A DNA stretch of 64,000 bases from Glaciimonas sp. CA11.2 (GTDB taxonomy: Bacteria; Pseudomonadota; Gammaproteobacteria; Burkholderiales; Burkholderiaceae_D). The translations under genes were made by a program, and so were the position numbers. Positions 29,359 through 38,300 of the stretch are shown one piece after another. The stretch spans positions 2,356,001-2,420,000 of the forward strand of contig NZ_JAVIWL010000001.1 in NCBI RefSeq assembly GCF_034314045.1, in the 5' to 3' direction. Position 1 is the stretch's first letter; the number at the start of each line of letters is the position of its first letter. The notes under the pieces are model-generated. The model worked only from the letters and a program-made list of their open reading frames with translations. It was not told the DNA's origin and did no database searches.

Positions 29359-31746
29359 GTGTCCAATTTTATCGTTAAAAAAGTCGCCGTTCTCGGTGCT
29401 GGCGTAATGGGTGCACAAATTGCTGCGCACTGTCTAAATGCCAAGGTGCCGGTCATTCTGTTTGATTTGCCAGCTAATGAAGGTCCGAAGAACGGGATCG
29501 TGCTGCGCGCCATCGAGAATTTGAAAAAACTCAGCCCCGCACCGTTAGGAAACAAAGACGATGCAGCGTTGATTGAGGTCGGCAACTACGAAGACAATCT
29601 GGCCTTACTTGGCGATTGCGATCTGATCATTGAAGCGATTGCCGAGCGCATGGACTGGAAGCACGATCTTTACAAAAAGGTCGCACCGCATATCGCGCCT
29701 AATGCTATTTTTGCCTCGAATACTTCTGGCCTGTCGATTACCGGATTATCCGAAGGTTTTGATGATGAATTGAAAGCGCGCTTTTGCGGTGTGCATTTTT
29801 TCAATCCCCCGCGCTACATGCATTTGGTTGAACTGATTCCTACCGCGTCGACGCGTCCGGAAATTTTGGATCAGCTAGAAGGCTTTCTGGCTACAACACT
29901 TGGTAAAGGTGTTGTACGCGCCAAAGATACGCCAAACTTCATCGCCAACCGTGTCGGCGTGTTCGGTATTTTGTCGACGGCGCATCAGGCCGAGAAATTT
30001 GGTCTGTCGGTCGATGTCGTCGATGATTTAACCGGCGCCAAATTAGGCCGCGCCAAGTCCGGCACGTTCCGCACCGCTGACGTCGTGGGTCTGGATACGA
30101 TGGGACATGTCATCAAAACTATGCAAGATAGTTTGAAAGATGATCCATTTTACGGCGTCTATACAACCCCGCCATTGCTCTCCAAGTTGATTGGGCAAGG
30201 CGCATTGGGCCAAAAAACCGGTGCTGGATTCTATAAAAAAGTCGGCAAGGATATTTTGCGTATTGATGCTGCGACAGGTGACTATGTTGCTGGCGGCGGC
30301 AAGGCCGATGACTTGGTGGCCCGCATCCTGAAAGATAAAGATCCAGTTAAGCGTATGAAAGCATTGCGCGAATCGACTAACCCACAAGCGCAATTTCTAT
30401 GGTCGATTTTTCGGGATGGCTTTCACTATATTGCCATTCATCTGGATGCGATTGCTGATAACGCACGCGATATCGATTTCGCGATGCGATGGGGTTTTGG
30501 CTGGAGTGTTGGCCCGTTTGAAATCTGGCAAGCTGCCGGCTGGCAACAAATTGCTGGATGGGTGAAGGAAGATATCGATGCGGGCAAAGCATTGTGCAAC
30601 GCGCCATTACCGGCTTGGGTCTTCGATGGTCGCACTGGTGTGCACAGCGCTGATGGCTCTTATTCTCCAGCGAAGAAAGTCAACGTTGCACGATCTGATC
30701 TGGCGGTATATCAGCGGCAATTGTTCCGTGCTCCGTTGGTAGGTGAAGGTGTCGCTGCCGGTACTACTGCCGGTACGACTGTATTTGAAGATGAATCGGT
30801 CCGTCTCTGGCATCAAAACGACGAAGTCCTGATTATTTCGTTTAAGACTAAGTTGCATGTCATCGGACCGGGTGTTATTGCAGGTCTGAACATGGCCGTG
30901 ACTGAAGCCGAAAAGAACTTCAAGGGCTTGGTGTTGTGGCACGCGGATGCCGCAAATGGCGGTGCGTTCTCCGCCGGCGCAGATTTACAATCGATGCTTC
31001 CCCTGTTTATGTCAGGCGGCGTCAAAGCCATTGAACCGATGGTCGCGCAGTTGCAGCAGGCTTTCATGGGCTTGAAGTATGCGAGCGTTCCGGTGGTTGC
31101 TGCGGTGGCTGGTTTGGCGTTGGGCGGTGGCTGCGAATTGGCCCTGCACGCAGCCAAGCGTGTTGCGGCTCTCGAATCCTACATCGGTCTCGTCGAAGTC
31201 GGCGTCGGTTTGATTCCAGCCGGTGGTGGTTTGAAAGAAGCAGCAGTGCGCGCAGCGCATGACGCCAGCGGCAACGACATTCTGCAATTTCTTAAGTCCT
31301 CATTCCTCAATGCAGCGACTGCGAACGTGTCGAAGTCGGCATTGGAAGCCAAGAAGATGGGCTATCTGAAGCCGAGCGATGTCATCGTTTTTAATACGTA
31401 TGAATTACTGCATGTCGCCAAGGTTGAGGCCCGTGCGATGTTCGATGCTGGATATCGTCCGCCATTGAAAGCCCTGATTCCGGTCGTTGGTCGCAGCGGT
31501 ATTGCAACCATCATGGCGCAACTGGTGAACATGCGCGATGGTGGTTTTATCTCGGCGCATGACTACAAGTTGGGTTGCATGGTGGCTGAAATTGTCTGCG
31601 GCGGGGAAGTCGAAGAAGGCAGTCTGGTGAACGAACAATGGCTGTTGGATCTTGAGCGCAAAGCCTTTATCGAACTGCTGAATCATCCAAAAACGCAGGA
31701 GCGCATCATGGGCATGCTGCAAACCGGCAAGCCGGTCCGCAACTAA
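29359..31746 (+). CDS. 3-Hydroxyacyl-CoA dehydrogenase / enoyl-CoA hydratase fusion (FadN-like)
   Basis: 795-residue bifunctional beta-oxidation enzyme. Domain order is dehydrogenase first: Rossmann motif VAVLGAGVMGAQIAAHC at 9-25, then FFNPPRYMHLVELIPT and KDTPNFIANRVGVF. The hydratase/isomerase domain is in the last third, with GGAFSAGADLQSM and VAGLALGGGCELAL. This order is that of FadN of Bacillus and many Burkholderiales; E. coli FadB has the hydratase first. The thiolase gene follows 14 bp later. Confidence 0.94.
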   Translation: MSNFIVKKVAVLGAGVMGAQIAAHCLNAKVPVILFDLPANEGPKNGIVLRAIENLKKLSPAPLGNKDDAALIEVGNYEDNLALLGDCDLIIEAIAERMDWKHDLYKKVAPHIAPNAIFASNTSGLSITGLSEGFDDELKARFCGVHFFNPPRYMHLVELIPTASTRPEILDQLEGFLATTLGKGVVRAKDTPNFIANRVGVFGILSTAHQAEKFGLSVDVVDDLTGAKLGRAKSGTFRTADVVGLDTMGHVIKTMQDSLKDDPFYGVYTTPPLLSKLIGQGALGQKTGAGFYKKVGKDILRIDAATGDYVAGGGKADDLVARILKDKDPVKRMKALRESTNPQAQFLWSIFRDGFHYIAIHLDAIADNARDIDFAMRWGFGWSVGPFEIWQAAGWQQIAGWVKEDIDAGKALCNAPLPAWVFDGRTGVHSADGSYSPAKKVNVARSDLAVYQRQLFRAPLVGEGVAAGTTAGTTVFEDESVRLWHQNDEVLIISFKTKLHVIGPGVIAGLNMAVTEAEKNFKGLVLWHADAANGGAFSAGADLQSMLPLFMSGGVKAIEPMVAQLQQAFMGLKYASVPVVAAVAGLALGGGCELALHAAKRVAALESYIGLVEVGVGLIPAGGGLKEAAVRAAHDASGNDILQFLKSSFLNAATANVSKSALEAKKMGYLKPSDVIVFNTYELLHVAKVEARAMFDAGYRPPLKALIPVVGRSGIATIMAQLVNMRDGGFISAHDYKLGCMVAEIVCGGEVEEGSLVNEQWLLDLERKAFIELLNHPKTQERIMGMLQTGKPVRN

Positions 31747-31760
31747 TAACGGAGATTTAA

Positions 31761-32957
31761 ATGACTAAACAACTTCAAGACGCTTATATCGTTGCCGCGA
31801 CCCGGACGCCAATCGGTAAAGCGCCCCGCGGCATGTTCAAGAACACCCGTCCCGACGACTTGTTGGTGCGTGTACTGCAATCAGTGATGGCGCAAGTGCC
31901 GGATCTGGATCCTAAACTAGTTGAAGATGCGATCATCGGCTGCTCGTTTCCTGAGGGCGCACAAGGCCTGAATATGGCGCGTAACGGCATATTGCTGGCT
32001 GGCTTGCCGAACACTATCGGTGGCGTCACCGTTAATCGCTATTGCGCCTCCGGCATTACTGCCATTGCAATGGCAGCCGACCGGATTCGTGTTGGCCAGG
32101 CCGATGTCATGATTGCTGGCGGTGCTGAGTCAATGTCGATGGTACCGATGATGGGCTTTCATCCATCGGTCAACATGAACGTCTTCAAGGACGAAAATAT
32201 TGGCATGGCGTATGGCATGGGTCTGACGGCAGAGAACGTTGCGAAGCAATGGAAAGTCTCGCGCGAGTCGCAGGATGCATTTGCTTTGCTGTCGCATCAG
32301 AAAGCGATTGCCGCTCAATTGGCAGGTGAATTCGATGACGAGACGACCTCGGTTGATATCATTGAGCGCTTTCCAAATTTGGCAACCGGGCAGATTGATA
32401 TCAGTACCCGCACGGTTAATCGTGACGAAGGTGCGCGTGCCGAATCGACCTTGGCAGCGTTAGCTAAATTGAAGCCGGTATTTTCGCCTAAAGGCAGCGT
32501 CACAGCTGGTAATAGTTCGCAGACCTCGGATGGTGCCGGTGCGTTGATTTTGGTCAGCGAAAAAATTCTCAAGCAATTTAATTTGACGCCGCTGGCACGT
32601 TTTGCCTCGTTTGCAGTTCGGGGCGTGCCGCCGGAAATCATGGGAATTGGTCCGAAAGAAGCGATACCGGCTGCGTTGCGCGCTGCGGGTATTACGCAAG
32701 ACCAACTGGACTGGATTGAATTGAACGAAGCGTTTGCGGCGCAGGCATTGGCGGTGATTCAGGACCTTGGACTTGATCCGTCGAAGGTCAATCCGATGGG
32801 CGGCGCAATTGCTTTAGGCCATCCGCTTGGTGCCACCGGTGTGATTCGCGCCGCGACCACAATTCATGCGCTACGTCGCAAGAATCTGAAGTACGGCATG
32901 GTCACGATGTGTGTCGGGACCGGTATGGGTGCGGCGGGAATTTTCGAACGTATGTAA
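31761..32957 (+). CDS. Acetyl-CoA acyltransferase (3-ketoacyl-CoA thiolase)
   Basis: 398-residue thiolase that cleaves 3-ketoacyl-CoA to acetyl-CoA and shortened acyl-CoA. The nucleophilic Cys95 sits in NRYCASGITAIAMA, the active-site His in GGAIALGHPLGATG, and the second Cys in CVGTGMGAAGIFE. With the preceding fusion enzyme and the acyl-CoA dehydrogenase it completes a beta-oxidation round. A strong terminator lies 30 bp downstream. Confidence 0.95.
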   Translation: MTKQLQDAYIVAATRTPIGKAPRGMFKNTRPDDLLVRVLQSVMAQVPDLDPKLVEDAIIGCSFPEGAQGLNMARNGILLAGLPNTIGGVTVNRYCASGITAIAMAADRIRVGQADVMIAGGAESMSMVPMMGFHPSVNMNVFKDENIGMAYGMGLTAENVAKQWKVSRESQDAFALLSHQKAIAAQLAGEFDDETTSVDIIERFPNLATGQIDISTRTVNRDEGARAESTLAALAKLKPVFSPKGSVTAGNSSQTSDGAGALILVSEKILKQFNLTPLARFASFAVRGVPPEIMGIGPKEAIPAALRAAGITQDQLDWIELNEAFAAQALAVIQDLGLDPSKVNPMGGAIALGHPLGATGVIRAATTIHALRRKNLKYGMVTMCVGTGMGAAGIFERM

Positions 32958-32988
32958 GAAGCGTTACTGCTTTGACGTTGATCACATT

Positions 32989-33024
32989 AAAAGCCGTACT
33001 GCTGTTGCTGTGCGGCTTTTTTAT
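32989..33024 (+). terminator. Rho-independent terminator after the thiolase gene
   Basis: A 10-bp stem AAAGCCGTAC / GTGCGGCTTT (one G-U pair) with loop TGCTGTTGCT and a T-run. It separates the thiolase from the enoyl-CoA hydratase, which then needs its own promoter or depends on read-through. Confidence 0.85.
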
Positions 33025-33133
33025 TTGGTAAACATTAAAACTTCTTAAACAATTTTTGGCTAATTTTCGAGATAATGCATTCGACGAGAACCAGCATAAT
33101 CGATAGTTATATTTTGCCTTACAGGAGAATAAA

Positions 33134-33898
33134 TTGGATATTTTGACGAGCAAAGAAAGTGGCATATTGACGATCACAATTAATCGTCTTGAGAAAAAAA
33201 ATGCGCTGACCGCGGCGATGTATCAAACCATGGTCGATGCGATGAAAGATGGAGAAAGCGATGCGTCCGTGCGTGTGATTCTGTTCGTTGGACAGTCGCA
33301 AATATTTAGCGCAGGCAATGACATCGAAGACTTTTTGAAAAATCCGCCGAATAGTCAAAGCAGTCCGGTCTTTCAATTTTTATGGCAAATCAGCCATGCC
33401 AGCAAGCCTTTAGTTGCGGCAGTCGCTGGCGCCGCAGTTGGTATCGGTACCACCATGTTGTTGCATTGCGATCTGGTTTACGCATCAGACAATGCCCGAT
33501 TCTCAATGCCTTTTAGCCAGCTTGGTTTATGTCCTGAGGCGGCATCGAGTTTGCTGCTTCCCCAACTCGCGGGTTATCAACGTGCGGCGGAAAAATTACT
33601 CCTCGGTGAAGCCTTCGATGTCACCGAAGCGCATGCCATGGGGTTGGTGAATAAAATATTGCCAGCAGAAGATTTGCTAGCCTTTGCCCACGCTCAGGCT
33701 GCGAAATTGGTGGCGTTGCCTGCCACCTCAATTCGCATCTCCAAGCAGTTGATGAAGGGTGCGCAAACAGCCGCGATTGAAGCCCAAATGACGCAGGAAA
33801 TCGCCCATTTTGGCGTAATGCTGAAAGCGCCGGAAGCTAAGGAGGCGTTCACAGCATTCTTTGAAAAACGCCGCCCGGATTTCGGTCAGTTTAATTAA
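33134..33898 (+). CDS. Enoyl-CoA hydratase/isomerase family protein
   Basis: 254-residue crotonase-fold protein. The oxyanion-hole segments are IFSAGNDIEDFL and AVAGAAVGIGTTMLLHCDLVYAS, and the FGLCPEAASS-type region (here LGLCPEAASSLLLPQLAGY) follows. The start is TTG with AGGAG eight bases before it; no ATG fits the conserved N-terminus. It lacks one of the paired glutamates of classical hydratases (the second position is occupied by Pro-Glu-Ala-Ala), so the exact reaction, hydratase or isomerase, is uncertain. Confidence 0.88.
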   Translation: MDILTSKESGILTITINRLEKKNALTAAMYQTMVDAMKDGESDASVRVILFVGQSQIFSAGNDIEDFLKNPPNSQSSPVFQFLWQISHASKPLVAAVAGAAVGIGTTMLLHCDLVYASDNARFSMPFSQLGLCPEAASSLLLPQLAGYQRAAEKLLLGEAFDVTEAHAMGLVNKILPAEDLLAFAHAQAAKLVALPATSIRISKQLMKGAQTAAIEAQMTQEIAHFGVMLKAPEAKEAFTAFFEKRRPDFGQFN

Positions 33899-34370
33899 CG
33901 CTAAGGTTCTCAGAAAACAGAAATGCCTTTGGTTCGGTGGTGTTCTGGTTTTAACCGGTCACCATTTCTACGCGATAGTCGAACAACATTTTCTGCAATG
34001 CAACATGAATGTTTGTTGACTTTGGTTTTTTGGTTCTATATATTTATAAAACCAAAAAAAGAAACTTCATTTTAAATGGCGTTTGCATTCTTTAAAAGAG
34101 GATCAAAAGCACATTTTTCATTTTTTTGGCAATTATTAACACCTTAAAGCGGATGTCAGTTTCACTGTGGATCCGCTATTTATTTCTCATTGGCGGTACA
34201 TTAAACATATAAAACCGTGATTCATTCGTAATGAGGGCGGATTCAAATGCAGCGGTTGAGCCAACAAATTGCCCGGTAGCTGCGAACGTCAGCTGCGATA
34301 ATTTAATTGCGTATGTTGCATATGCTGGGTAAAAAAAGCTGTTAAACCCTTTAGCGTTTCTGAGAAAAAT
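33899..34370. other. 472-bp AT-rich spacer before the sugar-transport operon
   Basis: No reading frame with recognisable features. It contains a T-rich/A-rich inverted repeat, TTTTTTGGTT and AACCAAAAAA around a 13-base AT loop (34026-34059), which may end the hydratase transcript. The remaining part before 34371 should hold the promoter of the ABC importer; I could not assign -35/-10 boxes with confidence. Confidence 0.45.
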
Positions 34371-35930
34371 ATGCAGCAAGAAGACACTGTTGAATCAGTT
34401 CAACGATTGCCGACCGATCCTGCCGAGGCGATTATTGCGACGATTCTTTCGTTGAGAGACATCACTAAGCGATTTCCCGGCGTGCTGGCATTGGATCGTG
34501 TCAGTTTCGATTTGAAAAAGGGCGAGGCGCATGCGGTATGCGGTGAAAACGGTGCAGGAAAATCTACTCTGATGAAAGTCATCAGCGGAGTATTTCAAGC
34601 CGATGAAGGGACTATTCTTTATAAGGGTGAGGTGCGCCAGTTTGGATCTAGCGTAGAGGCGCAGGCCGTTGGTATTGCCATCATCCACCAGGAACTGAAT
34701 TTGGTGCCGCAACTGTCGGTTGCGGAAAACATCTTCCTGGCGCGTGAGCCGAAGAAAGGTTGGTTCATCGACAAAGCTAAAATGTGCGCAGACGCGCAAA
34801 TGTATCTTGATCGTCTTAAGTTGCAGGTTAAGCCAACTGATCTGGTGAAGTCGCTGTCAGTGGCGCAGCAACAAATGGTTGAGATTGCGAAGGCCTTGTC
34901 ATTAAACGCGGAAGTCCTGATCATGGACGAGCCGACTTCTTCCCTGACCGAAAGCGAAACCGAGCAGCTTTTCAAGATCATCAACGATCTGAAAAGCAAA
35001 GGTGTGTCGATTATTTATATCTCGCACCGCCTCGATGAAATGCAACACATCATTGACCGGGTGACGATCATGCGGGACGGGAAATATGTTAGTACCGATG
35101 ACTTTTCATCCATTAGCGTAGACCAGATAGTAACCAAAATGGTCGGCCGCTCGCTTGATAGCAAATTTCCCGAACGGACCTCCGTCCCCACCGAAGAGAC
35201 ATTACTTTCGGTCAAAGAATTGACCCGAAATGACGGCATTGGCCCAGTCAGTTTTACTCTGCGACGTGGCGAAATTTTAGGGTTCGCCGGGTTAATGGGT
35301 GCGGGTCGGACCGAAGTCGCACGTGCGATATTTGGCGCAGACCCGATTACTGGTGGGCAAATATTTTTAGGCGATAGCGAGGTGATGATCGATTCACCGA
35401 TTGACGCCATCAAGCATGGGATTGCCTATCTTTCCGAAGACCGGAAAAAAGATGGACTATTAATAAAAATGTCGGTGGCGAGCAATATTTCATTGACTAA
35501 TATTGATGCTGTTTCGGACCGATTTGGTTTCATACAGTTTGCGAAGGAAGAAACGATCGGTCAGGAATATGTGCGAGTTCTCGATATCAAAACGCCTTCA
35601 TGCCATCAGATCGTAAAAAATCTCTCAGGTGGAAATCAACAAAAAGTCGCGATCAGCAAATGGCTTTTCCGCGGCTCGAAAATATTATTCTTTGACGAGC
35701 CAACACGTGGTATCGATGTCGGGGCCAAATTCGCGATTTACACATTACTCGATAAGCTTGCTGCCGACGGCATTGGCGTGGTGATGATCACGTCGGAGTT
35801 GCCGGAAATTCTCGGCATGACCGACCGTGTTGCAGTTTTTCATGAGGGAAAAATAGCGGCAATGTTGACTACAAAAAATACCTCTCAAGAAGAGATCATG
35901 CATCACGCATCCGGTCGATCCGGGATATAA
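34371..35930 (+). CDS. Sugar ABC importer, ATP-binding protein (RbsA/XylG type)
   Basis: 519 residues with two fused ATPase domains, as in ribose, xylose and rhamnose importers. The first has Walker A GENGAGKST and Walker B LIMDEPTSSLTESE. The second has the degenerate GLMGAGRTEVARAIFG in place of Walker A, then signature LSGGNQQKVAISKWL and FFDEPTRGIDVGAK, all normal for this family. It is followed by permease and binding-protein genes, together a CUT2-type importer. The adjacent enzymes suggest a 6-deoxyhexose or related aldose as substrate; the protein itself does not show the specificity. Confidence 0.92.
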   Translation: MQQEDTVESVQRLPTDPAEAIIATILSLRDITKRFPGVLALDRVSFDLKKGEAHAVCGENGAGKSTLMKVISGVFQADEGTILYKGEVRQFGSSVEAQAVGIAIIHQELNLVPQLSVAENIFLAREPKKGWFIDKAKMCADAQMYLDRLKLQVKPTDLVKSLSVAQQQMVEIAKALSLNAEVLIMDEPTSSLTESETEQLFKIINDLKSKGVSIIYISHRLDEMQHIIDRVTIMRDGKYVSTDDFSSISVDQIVTKMVGRSLDSKFPERTSVPTEETLLSVKELTRNDGIGPVSFTLRRGEILGFAGLMGAGRTEVARAIFGADPITGGQIFLGDSEVMIDSPIDAIKHGIAYLSEDRKKDGLLIKMSVASNISLTNIDAVSDRFGFIQFAKEETIGQEYVRVLDIKTPSCHQIVKNLSGGNQQKVAISKWLFRGSKILFFDEPTRGIDVGAKFAIYTLLDKLAADGIGVVMITSELPEILGMTDRVAVFHEGKIAAMLTTKNTSQEEIMHHASGRSGI

Positions 35931-35956
35931 AAATTAAAATAATCTGGAGACAAAGA

Positions 35957-36940
35957 ATGAATGAAAAACAAAAAGATCTGGTCCAAAAGTTCGCCGCATT
36001 GGGCAGTTTATTGATTTTGTGCATTACGTTTTCGATGACTAGCAGTGCGTTCTTTTCGATGAGCAACGGGATGAGTGTTGCCTTACAAGTGACATCCATT
36101 GCGTATTTGGGTATCGGCGCGACCTGCGTGATCATTACCGGTGGTATCGATTTGAGCGTCGGCTCTGTGTTGGCATTGTCGGGCGTTGTCGCAGCGCTGG
36201 CGGTCAAGGCGGGCGTGGCGGTACCGTTGGGTATGTTTCTCGGAATCTTGGTTGGGGCGCTGTGTGGTGCGATAAACGGCTTCTTTATTACCAATCTAAA
36301 ACTTCCTCCTTTTATTGCCACGCTTGGGATGATGTTGGTAGCGCGGGGTGTGGCATTGCAAATTACTGGCGCGCGTCCTGTCTCAGGGCTTGGTGACGCG
36401 TTCGGCGTCCTAGGAAACGGTGCATTGTTTCGGATCGTGAAGGAAACCACAAACGGGTTTCCTGATGTCGTGTTTCCCGGCATTCCTTATCCCGTCATCA
36501 TCATGGTAGTTCTTGCGGTGCTGGTGTCAATTATGTTGAGCCGTACCACTTTCGGCAGACACATCTATGCGGTGGGATCAAATGCGGAGGCTGCACGTTT
36601 GTCTGGTGTCAACGTCGCCCGTGTCACTTTGTCGACTTATGTGATTTCGGGCGCGCTTGCGGGTCTTGCTGGCTGCGTACTGATGTCACGTCTGGTCACC
36701 GCACAGCCGAATGAAGGCGTCATGTATGAACTCGACGCAATTGCCAGCGCGGTCATTGGTGGCACGTCTCTAATTGGCGGTATCGGTACCATTTCGGGGA
36801 CTGCAATTGGCGCTTTTGTCATCGGGATTTTACGTAACGGTTTGAACATGAATGGTGTTTCAAGCTTCGTCCAGCAAATCATTATTGGCGTAGTCATTCT
36901 GTTGACGGTCTGGATTGATCAGATGCGCAATCGCCGCTAG
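35957..36940 (+). CDS. Sugar ABC importer, permease (RbsC type)
   Basis: 327-residue inner-membrane permease with about eight to ten hydrophobic segments. The CUT2 permease signature is present: IITGGIDLSVGSVLALSGV, and SNAEAARLSGVNVARV with the EAA-like loop, then IASAVIGGTSLIGGIGTISGT. It begins 26 bp after the ATPase gene. The binding-protein gene follows only after 182 bp containing a MITE-like element. Confidence 0.92.
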   Translation: MNEKQKDLVQKFAALGSLLILCITFSMTSSAFFSMSNGMSVALQVTSIAYLGIGATCVIITGGIDLSVGSVLALSGVVAALAVKAGVAVPLGMFLGILVGALCGAINGFFITNLKLPPFIATLGMMLVARGVALQITGARPVSGLGDAFGVLGNGALFRIVKETTNGFPDVVFPGIPYPVIIMVVLAVLVSIMLSRTTFGRHIYAVGSNAEAARLSGVNVARVTLSTYVISGALAGLAGCVLMSRLVTAQPNEGVMYELDAIASAVIGGTSLIGGIGTISGTAIGAFVIGILRNGLNMNGVSSFVQQIIIGVVILLTVWIDQMRNRR

Positions 36941-36998
36941 AACACTGCCTGATGCGGGACGACCGCTTTGGGCGTTGTAAATACGTAGTTTAATAAAA

Positions 36999-37103
36999 TT
37001 GGACTCACGCCAAACCGTCCCAATAACGCGTGCCGACGAAGACAGTACGCTAGTACGGCTAGGAAAGCACAACGTAGTTGGGGCGATTTTGCGTAAGTCC
37101 TAA
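36999..37103 (+). mobile_element. MITE-like element, copy 2 (about 105 bp)
   Basis: Right end GGGGCGATTTTGCGTAAGTCCTAAA matches copy 1 almost exactly; the left end TTGGACTCACGCCAAA is a more diverged inverted copy, with the inverted similarity reaching about 30 bp. The whole can fold into one long hairpin. It lies between the permease and binding-protein genes, ending about 20 bp before the binding-protein start. No gene inside. Confidence 0.72.
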
Positions 37104-37122
37104 AATATAGAGGAGAACAAAG

Positions 37123-38076
37123 ATGAATAACTTCAAGAAATTTTCTATCGGGCTATTGACCGCTACGCTGGCGTTTTCAATTCACTCAGCGCTTGCAGCC
37201 GGTGGAGAAATCGCGGTGATTGTGAAGTCGGCAAACTCCAATTACTGGCAGAACGTTCAAAAGGGCGCAGCAGCGGCGCTCAAGGACACCAAAGGTTACA
37301 CAATGTCGTTTCAGGGACCGGCGTCGGAATCTGCGATTGCGGATGAAGTCAGCATGGTGGAGAACGCCGTGAACCGAAAAGTGGCCGGTATTGTGTTGGC
37401 CCCGTCAGATCCTGATGCGCTGATTCCGGCAATGAAGAAAGCCTGGGAAGCCAAAATTCCCGTGATCCTGATTGACTCTATGGTGTCGGATGGCGGCAAA
37501 AAATATTATCAGTCCTTCCTTTCCACGGATAACGATGCCGCTGGCGCGCTGTGTGCGAAAGAGTTGATCGCCAAAATTGGTACGACTGGCAAGATCGCGG
37601 TGATGTCGTATGTTGCGGGCGCTGGTTCAGAAATTGGTCGTGTCGGCGGCTTTAAAAAATATATTGCGGATAACTCCAAGCTGCACATTGTGAATACTTT
37701 CTATTCGCAATCGCAAATGGCGACCGCACTGAATCAAACCACTGATGTGCTGACTGCTAATCCTGATCTAAAGGGAATCTTTGGTGCCAACGAACCGACC
37801 GCAGTCGGCATGGCTCGCGCACTCAAGCAGTCGGGCAAAGCTGGGAAGGTCGTGGCAATTGGTTTTGATGGTAATCAAGATCTGCAAGAGTTTGTAAAAG
37901 ATGGAACGATTGATGCGACGGCGGTGCAAGGTTCTTATCAAATGGGTGCGCTGGGAATCAAAACGTTGACCAGTGTGATCGAAGGAAAAACCGTGCCGAA
38001 GTTTGTCAATACCGGCGTTGTGATGGTAAGGAAGAAAAATATTGATCTTCCCGAAGCCAAGAATGTTTTGTATTAA
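37123..38076 (+). CDS. Sugar ABC importer, periplasmic binding protein (RbsB type)
   Basis: 317 residues with a signal peptide (MNNFKKFSIGLLTATLAFSI, cleavage near ALA-AGG). The periplasmic type-1 binding fold shows IAVIVKSANSNYWQNVQKGA, VAGIVLAPSDPDALIPA, PVILIDSMV and AIGFDGNQDLQEF. A strong GAGGAGAA site precedes the ATG. Likely ligand is an aldose handled by the downstream enzymes, inferred from position. The binding gene normally needs higher expression than the membrane parts, so the inserted repeat just upstream may matter. Confidence 0.93.
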   Translation: MNNFKKFSIGLLTATLAFSIHSALAAGGEIAVIVKSANSNYWQNVQKGAAAALKDTKGYTMSFQGPASESAIADEVSMVENAVNRKVAGIVLAPSDPDALIPAMKKAWEAKIPVILIDSMVSDGGKKYYQSFLSTDNDAAGALCAKELIAKIGTTGKIAVMSYVAGAGSEIGRVGGFKKYIADNSKLHIVNTFYSQSQMATALNQTTDVLTANPDLKGIFGANEPTAVGMARALKQSGKAGKVVAIGFDGNQDLQEFVKDGTIDATAVQGSYQMGALGIKTLTSVIEGKTVPKFVNTGVVMVRKKNIDLPEAKNVLY

Positions 38077-38115
38077 TTGCCGGACGCAAATAAAAAGGTC
38101 GTTAAAGCATCCTGT

Positions 38116-38207
38116 GAGTCATGGCGGAGGCGTTGCATATTGATGATGGATTTGCAGGCTTCCGCATGCAATGCGATACCAATCTCGCCATGGCTAAAAC
38201 GACTCAT
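38116..38207. repeat. Nested imperfect inverted repeats after the binding-protein gene
   Basis: Three pairs of complementary blocks occur in mirror order: TGAGTC/GACTCA, ATGGCG/CGCCAT and GTTGCAT/ATGCAAT, with unequal spacers. A transcript could fold into a long interrupted hairpin between the binding-protein and dehydrogenase genes. Its meaning is not clear. Confidence 0.45.
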
Positions 38208-38253
38208 GGATACTCTTTCGTTTCTTTTTTAAAAGAAATGGGAAGGGTATCCA
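38207..38253. promoter_or_regulatory. 47-bp interrupted palindrome upstream of the zinc dehydrogenase gene
   Basis: TGGATAC at 38207-38213 pairs with GTATCCA at 38247-38253, and TTTCTTTT pairs with AAAAGAAA in the centre. The outer and inner arms are symmetrically placed. It lies 48 bp before the dehydrogenase start, a position suiting an operator, perhaps for the GntR regulator encoded next; a hairpin in the leader is the alternative. Confidence 0.45.
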
Positions 38254-38300
38254 GGTAGTACTCAGGAAATGCAGATTTCGTAATGAAAAGAGATAAATAA

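Noticed and set aside
33899..34370. A possible small gene or riboswitch in the spacer before the sugar importer
   Set aside because: No conserved start, ribosome site or recognisable RNA fold; only an AT-rich inverted repeat.
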